DNA of 64,000 nt from contig JANQPN010000006.1 in the NCBI GenBank assembly GCA_028289455.1, forward strand, positions 62,001 through 126,000, written 5' to 3'. The notes below the pieces were generated by a model that saw nothing but the letters and a program-made list of their open reading frames with translations, had not been told where the DNA came from and made no database searches. Both the position numbers and the translations under genes were made by a program. Shown here piece by piece: positions 46,354 to 54,627 of this stretch. The stretch is from Wenzhouxiangellaceae bacterium (GTDB lineage Bacteria > Pseudomonadota > Gammaproteobacteria > Xanthomonadales > Wenzhouxiangellaceae). The stretch's first letter is position 1; each line of letters opens with the position of its first letter.

Positions 46354-46923
46354 TTAAAAACTGACGCGCAGTCCTGCGCCGGTCAGTACATCACCATCGT
46401 CATTGATCTGAACTAATGTATTGATACCGACTGTGTCATTAATTTTAAACAATGCGTTGACTCGTCCGAATACATTGTCCACACCGTCCTCCAGGTTGGC
46501 ATAGCCTGCTTTAAGTGTGAGTTCAAAATGCTTTGAAAAAGATGAACGGATACCCGCTGCCAGACTGAAACCGTCCAGATTGGATGAAAACCCATCGACA
46601 TCTGCGCTGAATCTTTCATAGGCGCCTTCAGCAATAAAATCCGTGTTGGATGAAATCGCAAAATGCGCACCCAGGCCGAAGGTGAATGTATCCAGGTCGA
46701 TATCATCAGGTTCAAAGTAGCTGTATTCACCGAAAACATACAGAGTATTGCCGAGTCCCAGTGACCCCTGCAGGCCCAGGCCCAACTCATTATCTAAAGG
46801 ACCATCAGGGAATACATACAATGCGTCGGCTTCCAGGTAGGTATAACTGATGTCATCGGTGGATTGTGCATGTGCAGTGACAGCCGCCAGCGACAGCAGC
46901 GCCAGACTCCATTTGAAATTCAT
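46354..46923 (-). CDS. Small outer-membrane beta-barrel protein
   Basis: A 189-residue protein with a signal peptide (cut after THAQ). It has about eight alternating strands, ending in the typical terminal GAGLRVSF (aromatic-ending strand). The pattern is like OmpA-family/OmpW-type transmembrane barrels of about 170 residues. No channel or binding role can be read. It converges with EamA. Confidence 0.8.
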   Translation of the reverse strand: MNFKWSLALLSLAAVTAHAQSTDDISYTYLEADALYVFPDGPLDNELGLGLQGSLGLGNTLYVFGEYSYFEPDDIDLDTFTFGLGAHFAISSNTDFIAEGAYERFSADVDGFSSNLDGFSLAAGIRSSFSKHFELTLKAGYANLEDGVDNVFGRVNALFKINDTVGINTLVQINDDGDVLTGAGLRVSF

Positions 46924-47179
46924 AAATTCTCCAGTATTTATCGTTATTGATCAGCCTGATTGGAGTGCTACCAATCCAATACAGGTGTGCGCAAACTGTA
47001 ATGTGATGAAGCTGACTGGCAGATGAATGCAATCTGAATGCCGGCTGAACAGGCAAACCGGCAGGACACTCGGAAAGCTGCCTGTTTATATTGAAGAAAG
47101 GCTTGAGTCGGGCAGTTAAAAAGGTTATACCGGCAACAGATTATTGACCCTTGTTTTTCAATAGAAGTGCAATCACAGC

Positions 47180-48172
47180 ATGAAACCGGATCATCACTAT
47201 ATTCTGGAACTGATGCAACAGGAATTTGGCTTAAGTGGCGAGCTTTGTGCATTGCCGGGTTATGCCGACGATAATTTTAGATTGGATGGTGCTGAGCAGA
47301 GTTTTGTCATCAAGTTTGCCAGCGCCAATGCTGATCCCGGTGAGCAGCAAATGCAAAATGCCGTACTCGAGCATCTGCAGGTAAATTGCCCGGATATCAA
47401 TCTGCCGAGGCCACAGCAAAACCTTAACGGCCAGACATTGATCAAAGTTGATCTGTTTGGTCAGCAGCGGCTGCTTAGAGTGCTGAGTTATATCGAGGGC
47501 AAGGTATACGCTAATGTCGAGCAGCCGGACAGGGAATTACAGACTGCTGTCGGGCAGTTGCTGGGACAGATTGATGTGGCACTCGCAGATTTCCACCATG
47601 CTGCGGCCACCCGAACGATTGATTGGGATCTTGCTCAATTACAACGGTTGCGGCCATGGGTCGGTTGCATTAATGATCCCAAGGTCCGAGACAGTGTTAA
47701 CCGGGCAATGGATGATTTCGATCACTACATTATTCCGGCTGCGGCTGAGTTGCCGACACAGGTGGTGCACAACGATGCCAATGATTACAACATTGTGGTC
47801 AATGACAAAGCTGAGGGAGGGTATGCACTGTCATTGATTGATTTCGGCGATATGGTGCATACCATTCGCGTTGCGGAACTGGCGGTTGCACTGCCCTACA
47901 TTATGTTTGGCCGGAGTGACCCGGTAGCATCAGCTGCTGCCGTGATAAGCGGTTATAAAGATTGGGCTCCGTTAATGCCGGTAGAGCTGGAGTTGCTCTA
48001 TTACCTGATCAACGGACGTTTGTGTAACAGCCTGATTATGTCATCAAGGACAGCTGCACAGCAGCCGGAGGATGAGTACATTATGATTTCTGCCAAACCC
48101 GCGGTCGCCTTGCTTGAGTTCATGCAAAAGCTCGGTAAAGAACTGTTTCTGCTGCAGATGGATGTAGGCTGA
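47180..48172 (+). CDS. Aminoglycoside phosphotransferase-fold small-molecule kinase
   Basis: A 330-residue protein of the APH/choline kinase fold. Catalytic loop [10 protein letters not shown] (Asp199, Asn204) and LIDFGD (Asp221) are kinase motifs. Its stop overlaps the start of a class III aminotransferase-type gene (TGATG), so the two are coupled. In animals the same pair exists as hydroxylysine kinase (AGPHD1) and phospho-lyase, or with ethanolamine phosphate lyase (AGXT2L1). A role in phosphorylating an amino alcohol such as hydroxylysine or ethanolamine is inferred. Confidence 0.85.
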   Translation: MKPDHHYILELMQQEFGLSGELCALPGYADDNFRLDGAEQSFVIKFASANADPGEQQMQNAVLEHLQVNCPDINLPRPQQNLNGQTLIKVDLFGQQRLLRVLSYIEGKVYANVEQPDRELQTAVGQLLGQIDVALADFHHAAATRTIDWDLAQLQRLRPWVGCINDPKVRDSVNRAMDDFDHYIIPAAAELPTQVVHNDANDYNIVVNDKAEGGYALSLIDFGDMVHTIRVAELAVALPYIMFGRSDPVASAAAVISGYKDWAPLMPVELELLYYLINGRLCNSLIMSSRTAAQQPEDEYIMISAKPAVALLEFMQKLGKELFLLQMDVG

Positions 48173-49482
48173 TGGGCACGATAACGCAACGCAGTGTCGC
48201 CGATATTCTTGATATCCGCCGCCGGCATCTGAATCCCAATTTGAGTGTGTCCTATCAGCAGCCGCTGAAGATCGTCAAAGGCTCGGGCCAGTATCTGTTT
48301 GATGATAAGGGCAACCGTTTTCTGGATATGGTGAATAATGTCTGTCATGTCGGACACTGCCACCCGAGGGTGGTGGCCGCCGGTGTAGAGCAGATGGGTA
48401 AATTGAACACCAATACCCGCTACCTGCATGATGGGCTGGCGGAATATGCGTTGCGTTTAACGGCACAGTTTCCTGATCCCCTGGAAGTCTGTTTTTTTGC
48501 CTGCACCGGTACCGAAGCCAACGATCTGGCCATTCGTCTGGCGGCAGCGGCAACCGGAGGGGATCAGTTGATCTGCGTGGATCATGCTTATCACGGCCAC
48601 TCTCCCACATTGATTGAGATCAGTCCGTATAAGCACAACGGCAGCGGCGGAGCAGGTGCGCCGGACCATGTGCATACAGTTCCAGTACCGGATCTCTACC
48701 GTGGGTTGTATCGTGAAAACGATAAGACTGCCGGACAGCGCTATGCACAGCATGTGCAGCAGGTTTGTGAGTCCTTGTCAGTCAGCGGAAAGCGCCTGTC
48801 TGCATTTTTCTGCGAATCCCTGTTGGGTTGCGGAGGGCAGATTGTACTTCCACCCGATTATCTGCGAACCGCTTATCAGGCGGTTCGCCGACATGGTGGT
48901 GTTTGTGTGGCTGATGAGGTTCAGGTGGGCTTTGGAAGAGTCGGTAAGCATGCCTGGGCGTTTGAACTGCAGGATGTGGTTCCTGATATTGTCACACTGG
49001 GCAAGCCAATCGGAAATGGCCACCCGATGTCCGCAGTGATCACCACCCGTAAGATTGCCGATGCTTTTATGAATGGCATGGAATATTTCAATACCTTCGG
49101 CGGCAACCCGGTGTCCTGTGCCATTGGGTTGGCGGTTTTGGATGTTATCGAAGAAGAGCAGCTGCAACAGCATGCTTTGGAAACCGGTAATGTCCTGCTG
49201 TCCCGTCTGAGAGAATTGGAGCGCCGGCATGAATTGATCGGAGATGTCCGGGGTGAAGGTCTGTTCATCGGTATTGAACTGGTGAGTGACAGGCAAATAC
49301 GCGAACCTGATGCTGCCGGCGCAGATAAAGTGGTTGAGCTGATGCGTCACCGGGATATACTGCTGAGCACAGATGGCCCTGATCATAATGTAATTAAAAT
49401 AAAGCCGCCTATGACATTTAGTATTGAAGATGCAGAGTGGTTTTTGAGTGAGTTTGGCGCCGTTCTCGATGAGATTTATTAA
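48172..49482 (+). CDS. Class III PLP enzyme, probable phospho-lyase of the AGXT2L type
   Basis: A 436-residue protein with fold type I class III aminotransferase motifs: [36 protein letters not shown] and the PLP lysine in TLGKPIGNG (Lys278). The sequence resembles 5-phosphohydroxylysine or ethanolamine phosphate phospho-lyases, which remove phosphate and amine from phosphorylated amino alcohols rather than transferring amino groups. Coupling to the kinase just upstream supports this; the substrate is not known. Could also be an ordinary omega-aminotransferase. Confidence 0.83.
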   Translation: MGTITQRSVADILDIRRRHLNPNLSVSYQQPLKIVKGSGQYLFDDKGNRFLDMVNNVCHVGHCHPRVVAAGVEQMGKLNTNTRYLHDGLAEYALRLTAQFPDPLEVCFFACTGTEANDLAIRLAAAATGGDQLICVDHAYHGHSPTLIEISPYKHNGSGGAGAPDHVHTVPVPDLYRGLYRENDKTAGQRYAQHVQQVCESLSVSGKRLSAFFCESLLGCGGQIVLPPDYLRTAYQAVRRHGGVCVADEVQVGFGRVGKHAWAFELQDVVPDIVTLGKPIGNGHPMSAVITTRKIADAFMNGMEYFNTFGGNPVSCAIGLAVLDVIEEEQLQQHALETGNVLLSRLRELERRHELIGDVRGEGLFIGIELVSDRQIREPDAAGADKVVELMRHRDILLSTDGPDHNVIKIKPPMTFSIEDAEWFLSEFGAVLDEIY

Positions 49483-49488
49483 GCTACG

Positions 49489-50457
49489 ATGACAATTGTC
49501 AAAACATGTAGTTTTGCATTTTTGATTGGTTGTCTTTGGGCAGGCTCGGGGAAGGCTCAATCACTGAGTTTCTTTGCTAATAATCAACCGCAGCCTGTCT
49601 ATGAATATGGTTTGCAGGTGATGCTGCCGACAGGTTTTGGTGAGGCTGAGTTTACCTTTGAAGCCTGGATTTTACCGGATAGCAGTTTCCCGGTCGGGCC
49701 CGCCGTTCCGGGTACAGAAGGCCAGCGCCTGAACTGGTCGGATGCTGATAATGAACCGTATTCAAGCAACGACTGGTGGTTTGAGGGTAACTTCCTATTG
49801 GATGGGCATAACAATGCTGTTTTTGAAAGCGGCACATTCAGTCTGCAGTTTTACGGCGGGGGCAGGTTACGCTGGCTGTTCGGTGACGGCAGTATTGCTG
49901 GTCAGGGGCAGGTGCGTTCAATTGGTGCATTTCCAGCGGTCTCGACGCCATCACTGCTGGATAACCAGTGGCATCAGGTGACACTGGTCAGACGCTGGAG
50001 CGGTGATGATCAGGCTCAGTTGGAATTGTGGATTGACGGCGTGCTTGTCGATAGTCAGATCAGTCCGGTCAGAACCGATATGCGGCAGTGGTGGGATGTC
50101 TGGACCGGTTTTCCGGAGAATCAGGAAGGCTGGTTCTGGGGTGTGGAAAAACAGGCAGCGATTGGTCTTCTGGAACAATATGAGGACTATAAAGGCCTGC
50201 TGGATGAGGTCCGATTGTGGTCAAGCGCCAAGTCGGCAACAGAGATCATCACCGGTTTTGCAGCCCCGGTCAGTGGAAATGAAGAGGGATTGATCGGGCA
50301 CTATCCGTTCGCGGAAGGGCAGGGAACAACAACGGTAAATACGCTATCCGGCGGGGATGTCATTGATCTGCTCAATGGGGGTGGCATGATCTGGTCTGCA
50401 CAGGATGTGTTCGGCGGCTTGTTCCAGGATGGTTTTGAAGCCTTTTCAGTCGATTGA
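49489..50457 (+). CDS. Secreted LamG/concanavalin-like protein with DGFE tail
   Basis: A 322-residue protein with a signal peptide (cut after GKAQ). A LamG/Laminin-G type jelly-roll spans about 40-290 (FTFEAWIL, QWHQVTLVRR, LWIDGVLVDS, GLLDEVRLWSSAKSATEI). It ends with LFQDGFEAFS, a tail I recall from many secreted proteins of Xanthomonadales-like bacteria. It begins six bases after the phospho-lyase stop, so may be co-transcribed, although a link in function is not evident. May bind sugar. Confidence 0.72.
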   Translation: MTIVKTCSFAFLIGCLWAGSGKAQSLSFFANNQPQPVYEYGLQVMLPTGFGEAEFTFEAWILPDSSFPVGPAVPGTEGQRLNWSDADNEPYSSNDWWFEGNFLLDGHNNAVFESGTFSLQFYGGGRLRWLFGDGSIAGQGQVRSIGAFPAVSTPSLLDNQWHQVTLVRRWSGDDQAQLELWIDGVLVDSQISPVRTDMRQWWDVWTGFPENQEGWFWGVEKQAAIGLLEQYEDYKGLLDEVRLWSSAKSATEIITGFAAPVSGNEEGLIGHYPFAEGQGTTTVNTLSGGDVIDLLNGGGMIWSAQDVFGGLFQDGFEAFSVD

Positions 50458-50466
50458 CAAAGGGTT

Positions 50467-50495
50467 TTCAAGACGGCTGGTGAGCAGGGTACAAT
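50467..50495 (+). promoter_or_regulatory. Possible promoter of terC
   Basis: TTCAAG (-35-like) and TACAAT (-10-like) with a 17-base spacer lie 40 bases before the terC start. The -35 is poor, so this is tentative. Confidence 0.35.
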
Positions 50496-50534
50496 ATTGC
50501 CCGCCCAATAACAGATCATAACCAAGGAATCACC

Positions 50535-51326
50535 ATGGAATTGTTTACCGTTGAAAATTTAGTCAGTTTGCTGATGCTGGTATTGCTGCAGGCAGTACTG
50601 GGTTTTGACAACCTGCTTTATATTTCACTGGAATCCAAACGGGCGCCGGCAGATAAGCAGCAGATGGTGCGGCGCATGGGTATCGCGCTGGCGGTTATTT
50701 TACGCATAGTGCTGCTGTTTGTGATTATGCGTATGGTTCAGTATTTCCAGGAACCGGTATTCAGTCTGGGCTGGACAGGTGTTGTCGAAGGAGTATTCAA
50801 TTTTCATAGCCTGATCGTGCTGCTTGGGGGTGTGTTTATTCTGTACACCGCGACCAAGGAAATTTGGCATATGATGGCTGTCGATGACCTGGGCCACGAG
50901 GAACGCAAACCTTCTTCAGTCCTGAAAGTGGTAACACTGATTGTTGCCATGAACCTGGTGTTTTCATTTGACTCGATACTCAGTGCAATGGCGCTTAGCG
51001 ATGTTTTTGCCGTAATGGCGGTGGCCATCATAATCGGTGGTGCATTGATGATCTGGCTGGCGGACAGTGTGTCGAATTTCCTGGAAAAGAACCGCATGTA
51101 CGAAGTATTGGGGCTGTTTATTCTTTTCGTGGTCGGCATCATGCTGCTTACCGAAGGTGGCCATTTAGCGCATCTGAGTCTGTTTGGAAATCACATCACA
51201 CCAATGACCAAAGTGACTTTCTACTTTGTTATCGGTGTACTGGTGGTAACAGATATTGTGCAGTCGCGTTATCAGAAAAAGCTGCTGGCTCAGCGTCAGC
51301 GTGCCGCGGCAGCACATAGCGATTAA
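50535..51326 (+). CDS. TerC family integral membrane protein
   Basis: A 263-residue protein with about seven hydrophobic helices. GFDNLLYISLESKRAP and the repeated NLVFSFDSILSAMALSD are the two acidic membrane motifs of TerC, a family linked to tellurite resistance and to manganese export for metalation of exported proteins. ATG 50535 follows AAGGAA. A yybP-type manganese riboswitch, common before such genes, was not recognised. Confidence 0.9.
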   Translation: MELFTVENLVSLLMLVLLQAVLGFDNLLYISLESKRAPADKQQMVRRMGIALAVILRIVLLFVIMRMVQYFQEPVFSLGWTGVVEGVFNFHSLIVLLGGVFILYTATKEIWHMMAVDDLGHEERKPSSVLKVVTLIVAMNLVFSFDSILSAMALSDVFAVMAVAIIIGGALMIWLADSVSNFLEKNRMYEVLGLFILFVVGIMLLTEGGHLAHLSLFGNHITPMTKVTFYFVIGVLVVTDIVQSRYQKKLLAQRQRAAAAHSD

Positions 51327-51342
51327 GCAGTTTTCAGGAAGA

Positions 51343-51365
51343 ATAGCCGGTTAAGTACCGGCTAT
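51343..51365. terminator. Hairpin between TerC and the epimerase
   Basis: ATAGCCGGT / ACCGGCTAT, a 9-base perfect stem with a five-base loop, covers the stop of the minus-strand epimerase gene and follows terC. On the minus strand it is followed by TTCTT, so a bidirectional terminator is likely. Confidence 0.7.
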
Positions 51366-52252
51366 CGGCTGCTTTGCGGGCGTATGGCCGGCAATACTTC
51401 GGAGATTTCCCGGTCAAGCATTTCTATCACTGATTCGAAGCCATGGTTTTGACGCCATCCAAGCCGGGTATGTGCATGCGATGAATCGTAGACGCGGTCG
51501 ATCGACTCAGGCAGTTGCCAATCCAACTTATCGAATATCGAAGCCATTTCCGGACTGCGGGCCCGAATGACCAGACCGGCATCCTGCTTCAGACGGACAC
51601 AATCTTCAGGTCTGAATGGTGAGTGTCCGGAAATGATAAAGCATTCATATGGGTTGCCCTGGTGTTTCAGTGCCAGTTTGTGCGCCAGGGCCACATCCCG
51701 GGCATCGACGCCGCGATGCAGGCGATAAGCGGCCATGACCGGTGCCGGTTCTGGAAAGCATCTGGACATACGGATGGTATATATACGGCAGTCGTCTTCA
51801 GCCTGCTGCTGCAGATAGCTTTCAGCGGCAAGCTTGGTTTGGTGATAAATAGTGCGGGGCTGAGGTGTTGTGTGTTCGTTTATCCATACCGCTTTTTCCG
51901 CATCAGTCACGGCATGACCGTAAAGTGCAGTCGTGCTGGTAAATATCAATCGTCTGATGCCGCATTGCCGGGCAGCCCGTAATACGACTTTGGTTCCTTC
52001 AACATTGATTCGCTCAAACTCAGCATCACTGCGCAGATCGACATGCGGCGCGTGCAGTGCTGCAGTATGAACTACCGCATCAGCGCCAGAAAAGGCACGG
52101 CAAAGCGACTGATAGTCATTGATATCAGCGATGAGCCGGGTGCTGGAAGCAGGTGATATGTCTATACCCAGTACCTGATAGTCACTCGACAGGGCAAAAT
52201 GTATGGCTCTGCCGATCCTGCCGCTGGAACCGGTCAAAACAATCTTTTTCAT
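51362..52252 (-). CDS. NAD(P)-dependent epimerase/dehydratase (SDR, extended)
   Basis: A 296-residue protein. The Rossmann motif TGSSGRIGRAIHFAL (GxxGxxG) opens the protein, and the YHQTK active-site pattern lies near residue 138-142. STTALYGH and the SRCFPEPAP loop fit the extended SDR group of nucleotide-sugar or steroid epimerases/dehydratases. No sugar-nucleotide biosynthesis genes are nearby, so the substrate is open. Confidence 0.87.
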   Translation of the reverse strand: MKKIVLTGSSGRIGRAIHFALSSDYQVLGIDISPASSTRLIADINDYQSLCRAFSGADAVVHTAALHAPHVDLRSDAEFERINVEGTKVVLRAARQCGIRRLIFTSTTALYGHAVTDAEKAVWINEHTTPQPRTIYHQTKLAAESYLQQQAEDDCRIYTIRMSRCFPEPAPVMAAYRLHRGVDARDVALAHKLALKHQGNPYECFIISGHSPFRPEDCVRLKQDAGLVIRARSPEMASIFDKLDWQLPESIDRVYDSSHAHTRLGWRQNHGFESVIEMLDREISEVLPAIRPQSSR

Positions 52253-52316
52253 AACTGCAGGCTATCATTCTATAGCACCGGCAGCACGCATATTTTCCAG
52301 ATAGTTGATTAAATTG

Positions 52317-52679
52317 CTACTGCGCACTGCCTGTCTGTTGCCGCCATCGGTACAAGCCGATGATGCTCAAGACAACGACATAGCCGAGATTCCACCAGAT
52401 TCCCTGATCATGTGTAAGGTGGGTATACATGGCGCCAAACATGATGACGATGAGCCCTGCTGCTGCATATGGAGCCATTCTTGGGATCAGCAGACCGATG
52501 GCGCCGGCGGTTTCCAGTAATGCGATCAGATATAAAAACCATGGGGCATAACCCCAGCTGGCAAACCGGTGAATCCAGCCTTGGTCGATAAATTTCGGAA
52601 TACCGGATAGTAAGAATAAGGCAGCCGTCAACCCGGCCAGTACCCAAACAATGATATTTAGTGTCTTGGTCATGTTCAT
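52317..52679 (-). CDS. DoxX family membrane protein
   Basis: A 120-residue protein with four predicted helices, including LSGIPKFIDQ, LIALLETAGAIGLLIPRMAPYAAAGLIVIMFGA. This matches the DoxX/SURF4-type family. ATG 52679 is chosen since GGGAAA precedes it; an ATG six bases further on is also possible, and the frame is open far upstream (to 52913) but that part has no membrane pattern. Role in redox or thiol metabolism is unknown. Confidence 0.8.
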   Translation of the reverse strand: MNMTKTLNIIVWVLAGLTAALFLLSGIPKFIDQGWIHRFASWGYAPWFLYLIALLETAGAIGLLIPRMAPYAAAGLIVIMFGAMYTHLTHDQGIWWNLGYVVVLSIIGLYRWRQQTGSAQ

Positions 52680-52936
52680 GGTTTTCCCGGTAGCTTGAAT
52701 CAGCTTGATTACAGCATGCCATGTGCAGGTCAAGGCAAGTAACAGGCCATTTTTCTGACAAAGCCCTGACATGTCCGTAACACCAGCCCGGCTAAAAGGG
52801 CAAAAAACCGAATTGCTCAGCTGTGGTAAGTGAGTGAACGATGGGGAAAAGGCAGGAAAAAAATCATTTGTGTGAGCAGGTACAACTGTGCCCGCAATCT
52901 GCGGGCACAGCATGGATAAAATATTGAAAGTGCAGT

Positions 52937-53320
52937 TTATTCAGCTGCCTTAATACCATCCAGGTCATACCAGGGTGTCGGGTTGATCGGGCAGCGGAAT
53001 CGTACGCCATCGGCAGTAAACTCAACGGTGGTGGTACGGGTCTGGCCCGGATCCAGAGGAAACATATCTATCTGGTCGTGGGTTTTAAAGTTTTGCAGCT
53101 GAAAGCCTACGACTTTTTCGGTTTTGTTGGTTACCGTAATTTCGTAAGTGCCGGCCTTTAACCCTGCCAGTGTTTTATCAGCTGAAAAGTAGCCGCCATA
53201 CTGATCCAGGTGAATGCGGGTAATGCCATCTGCATCAGGTTTTGCCACTTCAGCGTTGGTCAGTCCGGGTACCAGCATTGCAATTAATAATGCAGCGATA
53301 ATGGTCAATTGCTTAAACAT
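52937..53320 (-). CDS. Secreted cupredoxin-like small protein
   Basis: A 127-residue protein with a signal peptide (cut after TNAE). The rest is an eight-strand beta sandwich similar to cupredoxin: AGTYEITVTNKTEKVVGFQL, DPGQTRTTTVEF, RFRCPI. It has one His (KTHDQID) and one Cys (RFRCPI), but the second His and Met of a type-1 copper site are not visible, so copper binding is doubtful. May interact with other envelope proteins. Lies near the DoxX and AraC genes. Confidence 0.6.
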   Translation of the reverse strand: MFKQLTIIAALLIAMLVPGLTNAEVAKPDADGITRIHLDQYGGYFSADKTLAGLKAGTYEITVTNKTEKVVGFQLQNFKTHDQIDMFPLDPGQTRTTTVEFTADGVRFRCPINPTPWYDLDGIKAAE

Positions 53321-53515
53321 AAGTCACCTCACAAAGTTTGGTTATTAAAAAGTGATGTCATGATATGCCCGGCTGAGTGGGTTGACCATGTGTCAGCGTC
53401 GGTAATTTATGTGCAATAGTCCGAGAGTTTTCCAGGCGGTTTGGAAAGTGCCCGATATCGTTGCGATAATGGCGGTACTCCATTCAATTCCTGCAACCAT
53501 ATAAGTATCAAAAAA

Positions 53516-54412
53516 ATGGATGTTGTCAGTGATATTCTAAGAACCATCCGCTTGAATGCGAACGTTTACCATAATGCTCAGTATTGTGGGAACTGGGTCA
53601 TGCAGGGCAGGCAGGTAAACAGTGCCAGCTTTCACTTTGTATCGCATGGCAACTGTTATCTGCATCTGCCGGATGCAAACCGGCCGGTTGAATTGAATCA
53701 AGGTGACCTGCTGCTGTTTCCACGTAATCAATCACACCGTATTTCAGCGTCAGAGCTTGCCCCTGAGCAATCCAAGGGCATCCCATTCCAGGACTATCAA
53801 CAGGGTGTGCTGCCCGACAGCACCGGGCTGGTATGTGGCTTGCTGGAGTTGGAACACATCCACAAAAACCCTTTGCTGGATGAGCTGCCTTCTGTGGTAA
53901 TAGTCCGTAACCAGCCTGGTCAACATTACTGGGTGGCGCCATTGCTGGAATTGATTAACCGGGAACTGCAGGATAGCGATGCCGGCTGTGAGGCAGCTAT
54001 TGATAAGCTGGCAGACATTTTATTCATTCAGGTTATCCGCTGTTATCTCAAAGACCATCAACCCCTGAGCGGGTTGCTGGCAGCGCTCCAGGACAGCAAA
54101 TTACACAAAGCACTGAAATTGATGCACGCAAAGCCGGCCGATAAGTGGACTTTGGAGTCACTGGCTGCTGCCGTAGGCGTATCGCGTTCGGTGTTTGCCG
54201 AGCGGTTTCGTGAAGTAATCGGTGAAACGCCAATGGGTTATTTGACGCGTTGGCGTATGCAACAGGCATATCACTGGTTGCATAACGAACATTTGTCGGT
54301 CATGGATGTCGCGGAGCGTACGGGATATCAATCAGATGCTGCTTTCAGCAAAGCCTTCAAAAAGGAATTTGGATTTGGGCCGGGTGCAGCGCGCCGGGAT
54401 GTCAGCACATAA
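53516..54412 (+). CDS. AraC family transcriptional regulator with cupin N-terminus
   Basis: A 298-residue protein. Residues 1-180 are a cupin-like ligand domain (GNCYLHLPDANRPVELNQGDLLLFPRNQSHRI). Residues 200-295 are the double helix-turn-helix of AraC (WTLESLAAAVGVSRSVFAERFREVIGETPMGYL, VMDVAERTGYQSDAAFSKAFKKEFGFGP). ATG 53516 (MDVVSD) is chosen over the open frame from 53441 since the region upstream has no cupin pattern; the Shine-Dalgarno is poor. Divergent from the cupredoxin-like gene. Confidence 0.88.
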   Translation: MDVVSDILRTIRLNANVYHNAQYCGNWVMQGRQVNSASFHFVSHGNCYLHLPDANRPVELNQGDLLLFPRNQSHRISASELAPEQSKGIPFQDYQQGVLPDSTGLVCGLLELEHIHKNPLLDELPSVVIVRNQPGQHYWVAPLLELINRELQDSDAGCEAAIDKLADILFIQVIRCYLKDHQPLSGLLAALQDSKLHKALKLMHAKPADKWTLESLAAAVGVSRSVFAERFREVIGETPMGYLTRWRMQQAYHWLHNEHLSVMDVAERTGYQSDAAFSKAFKKEFGFGPGAARRDVST

Positions 54413-54627
54413 GTCGATCCAAGTACAGGTGTTTGCTGACTGTCAGGGTGAGCAGCTTAAGTTATCCGCTCAAGATTTGGTGTATCGTTCCGAATAACAT
54501 CTGAAAGTGGTCGGCTTATGTTCAGCTTGTCGCATTCTTACTGCTTCTGATCGTTGCGTATCTTATTGATGTTGCGGGGTATTGTTAGACTCTGTTGGGG
54601 AGAGGCCTTAATAATCGGAGGCTATTA

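Noticed and set aside
48778..49560. Minus-strand 260-codon ORF
   Set aside because: Antisense to the class III PLP enzyme; no conserved motif in this frame.
50458..50534. Manganese (yybP-ykoY) riboswitch before terC
   Set aside because: The 77-base space is too short and shows no such fold.
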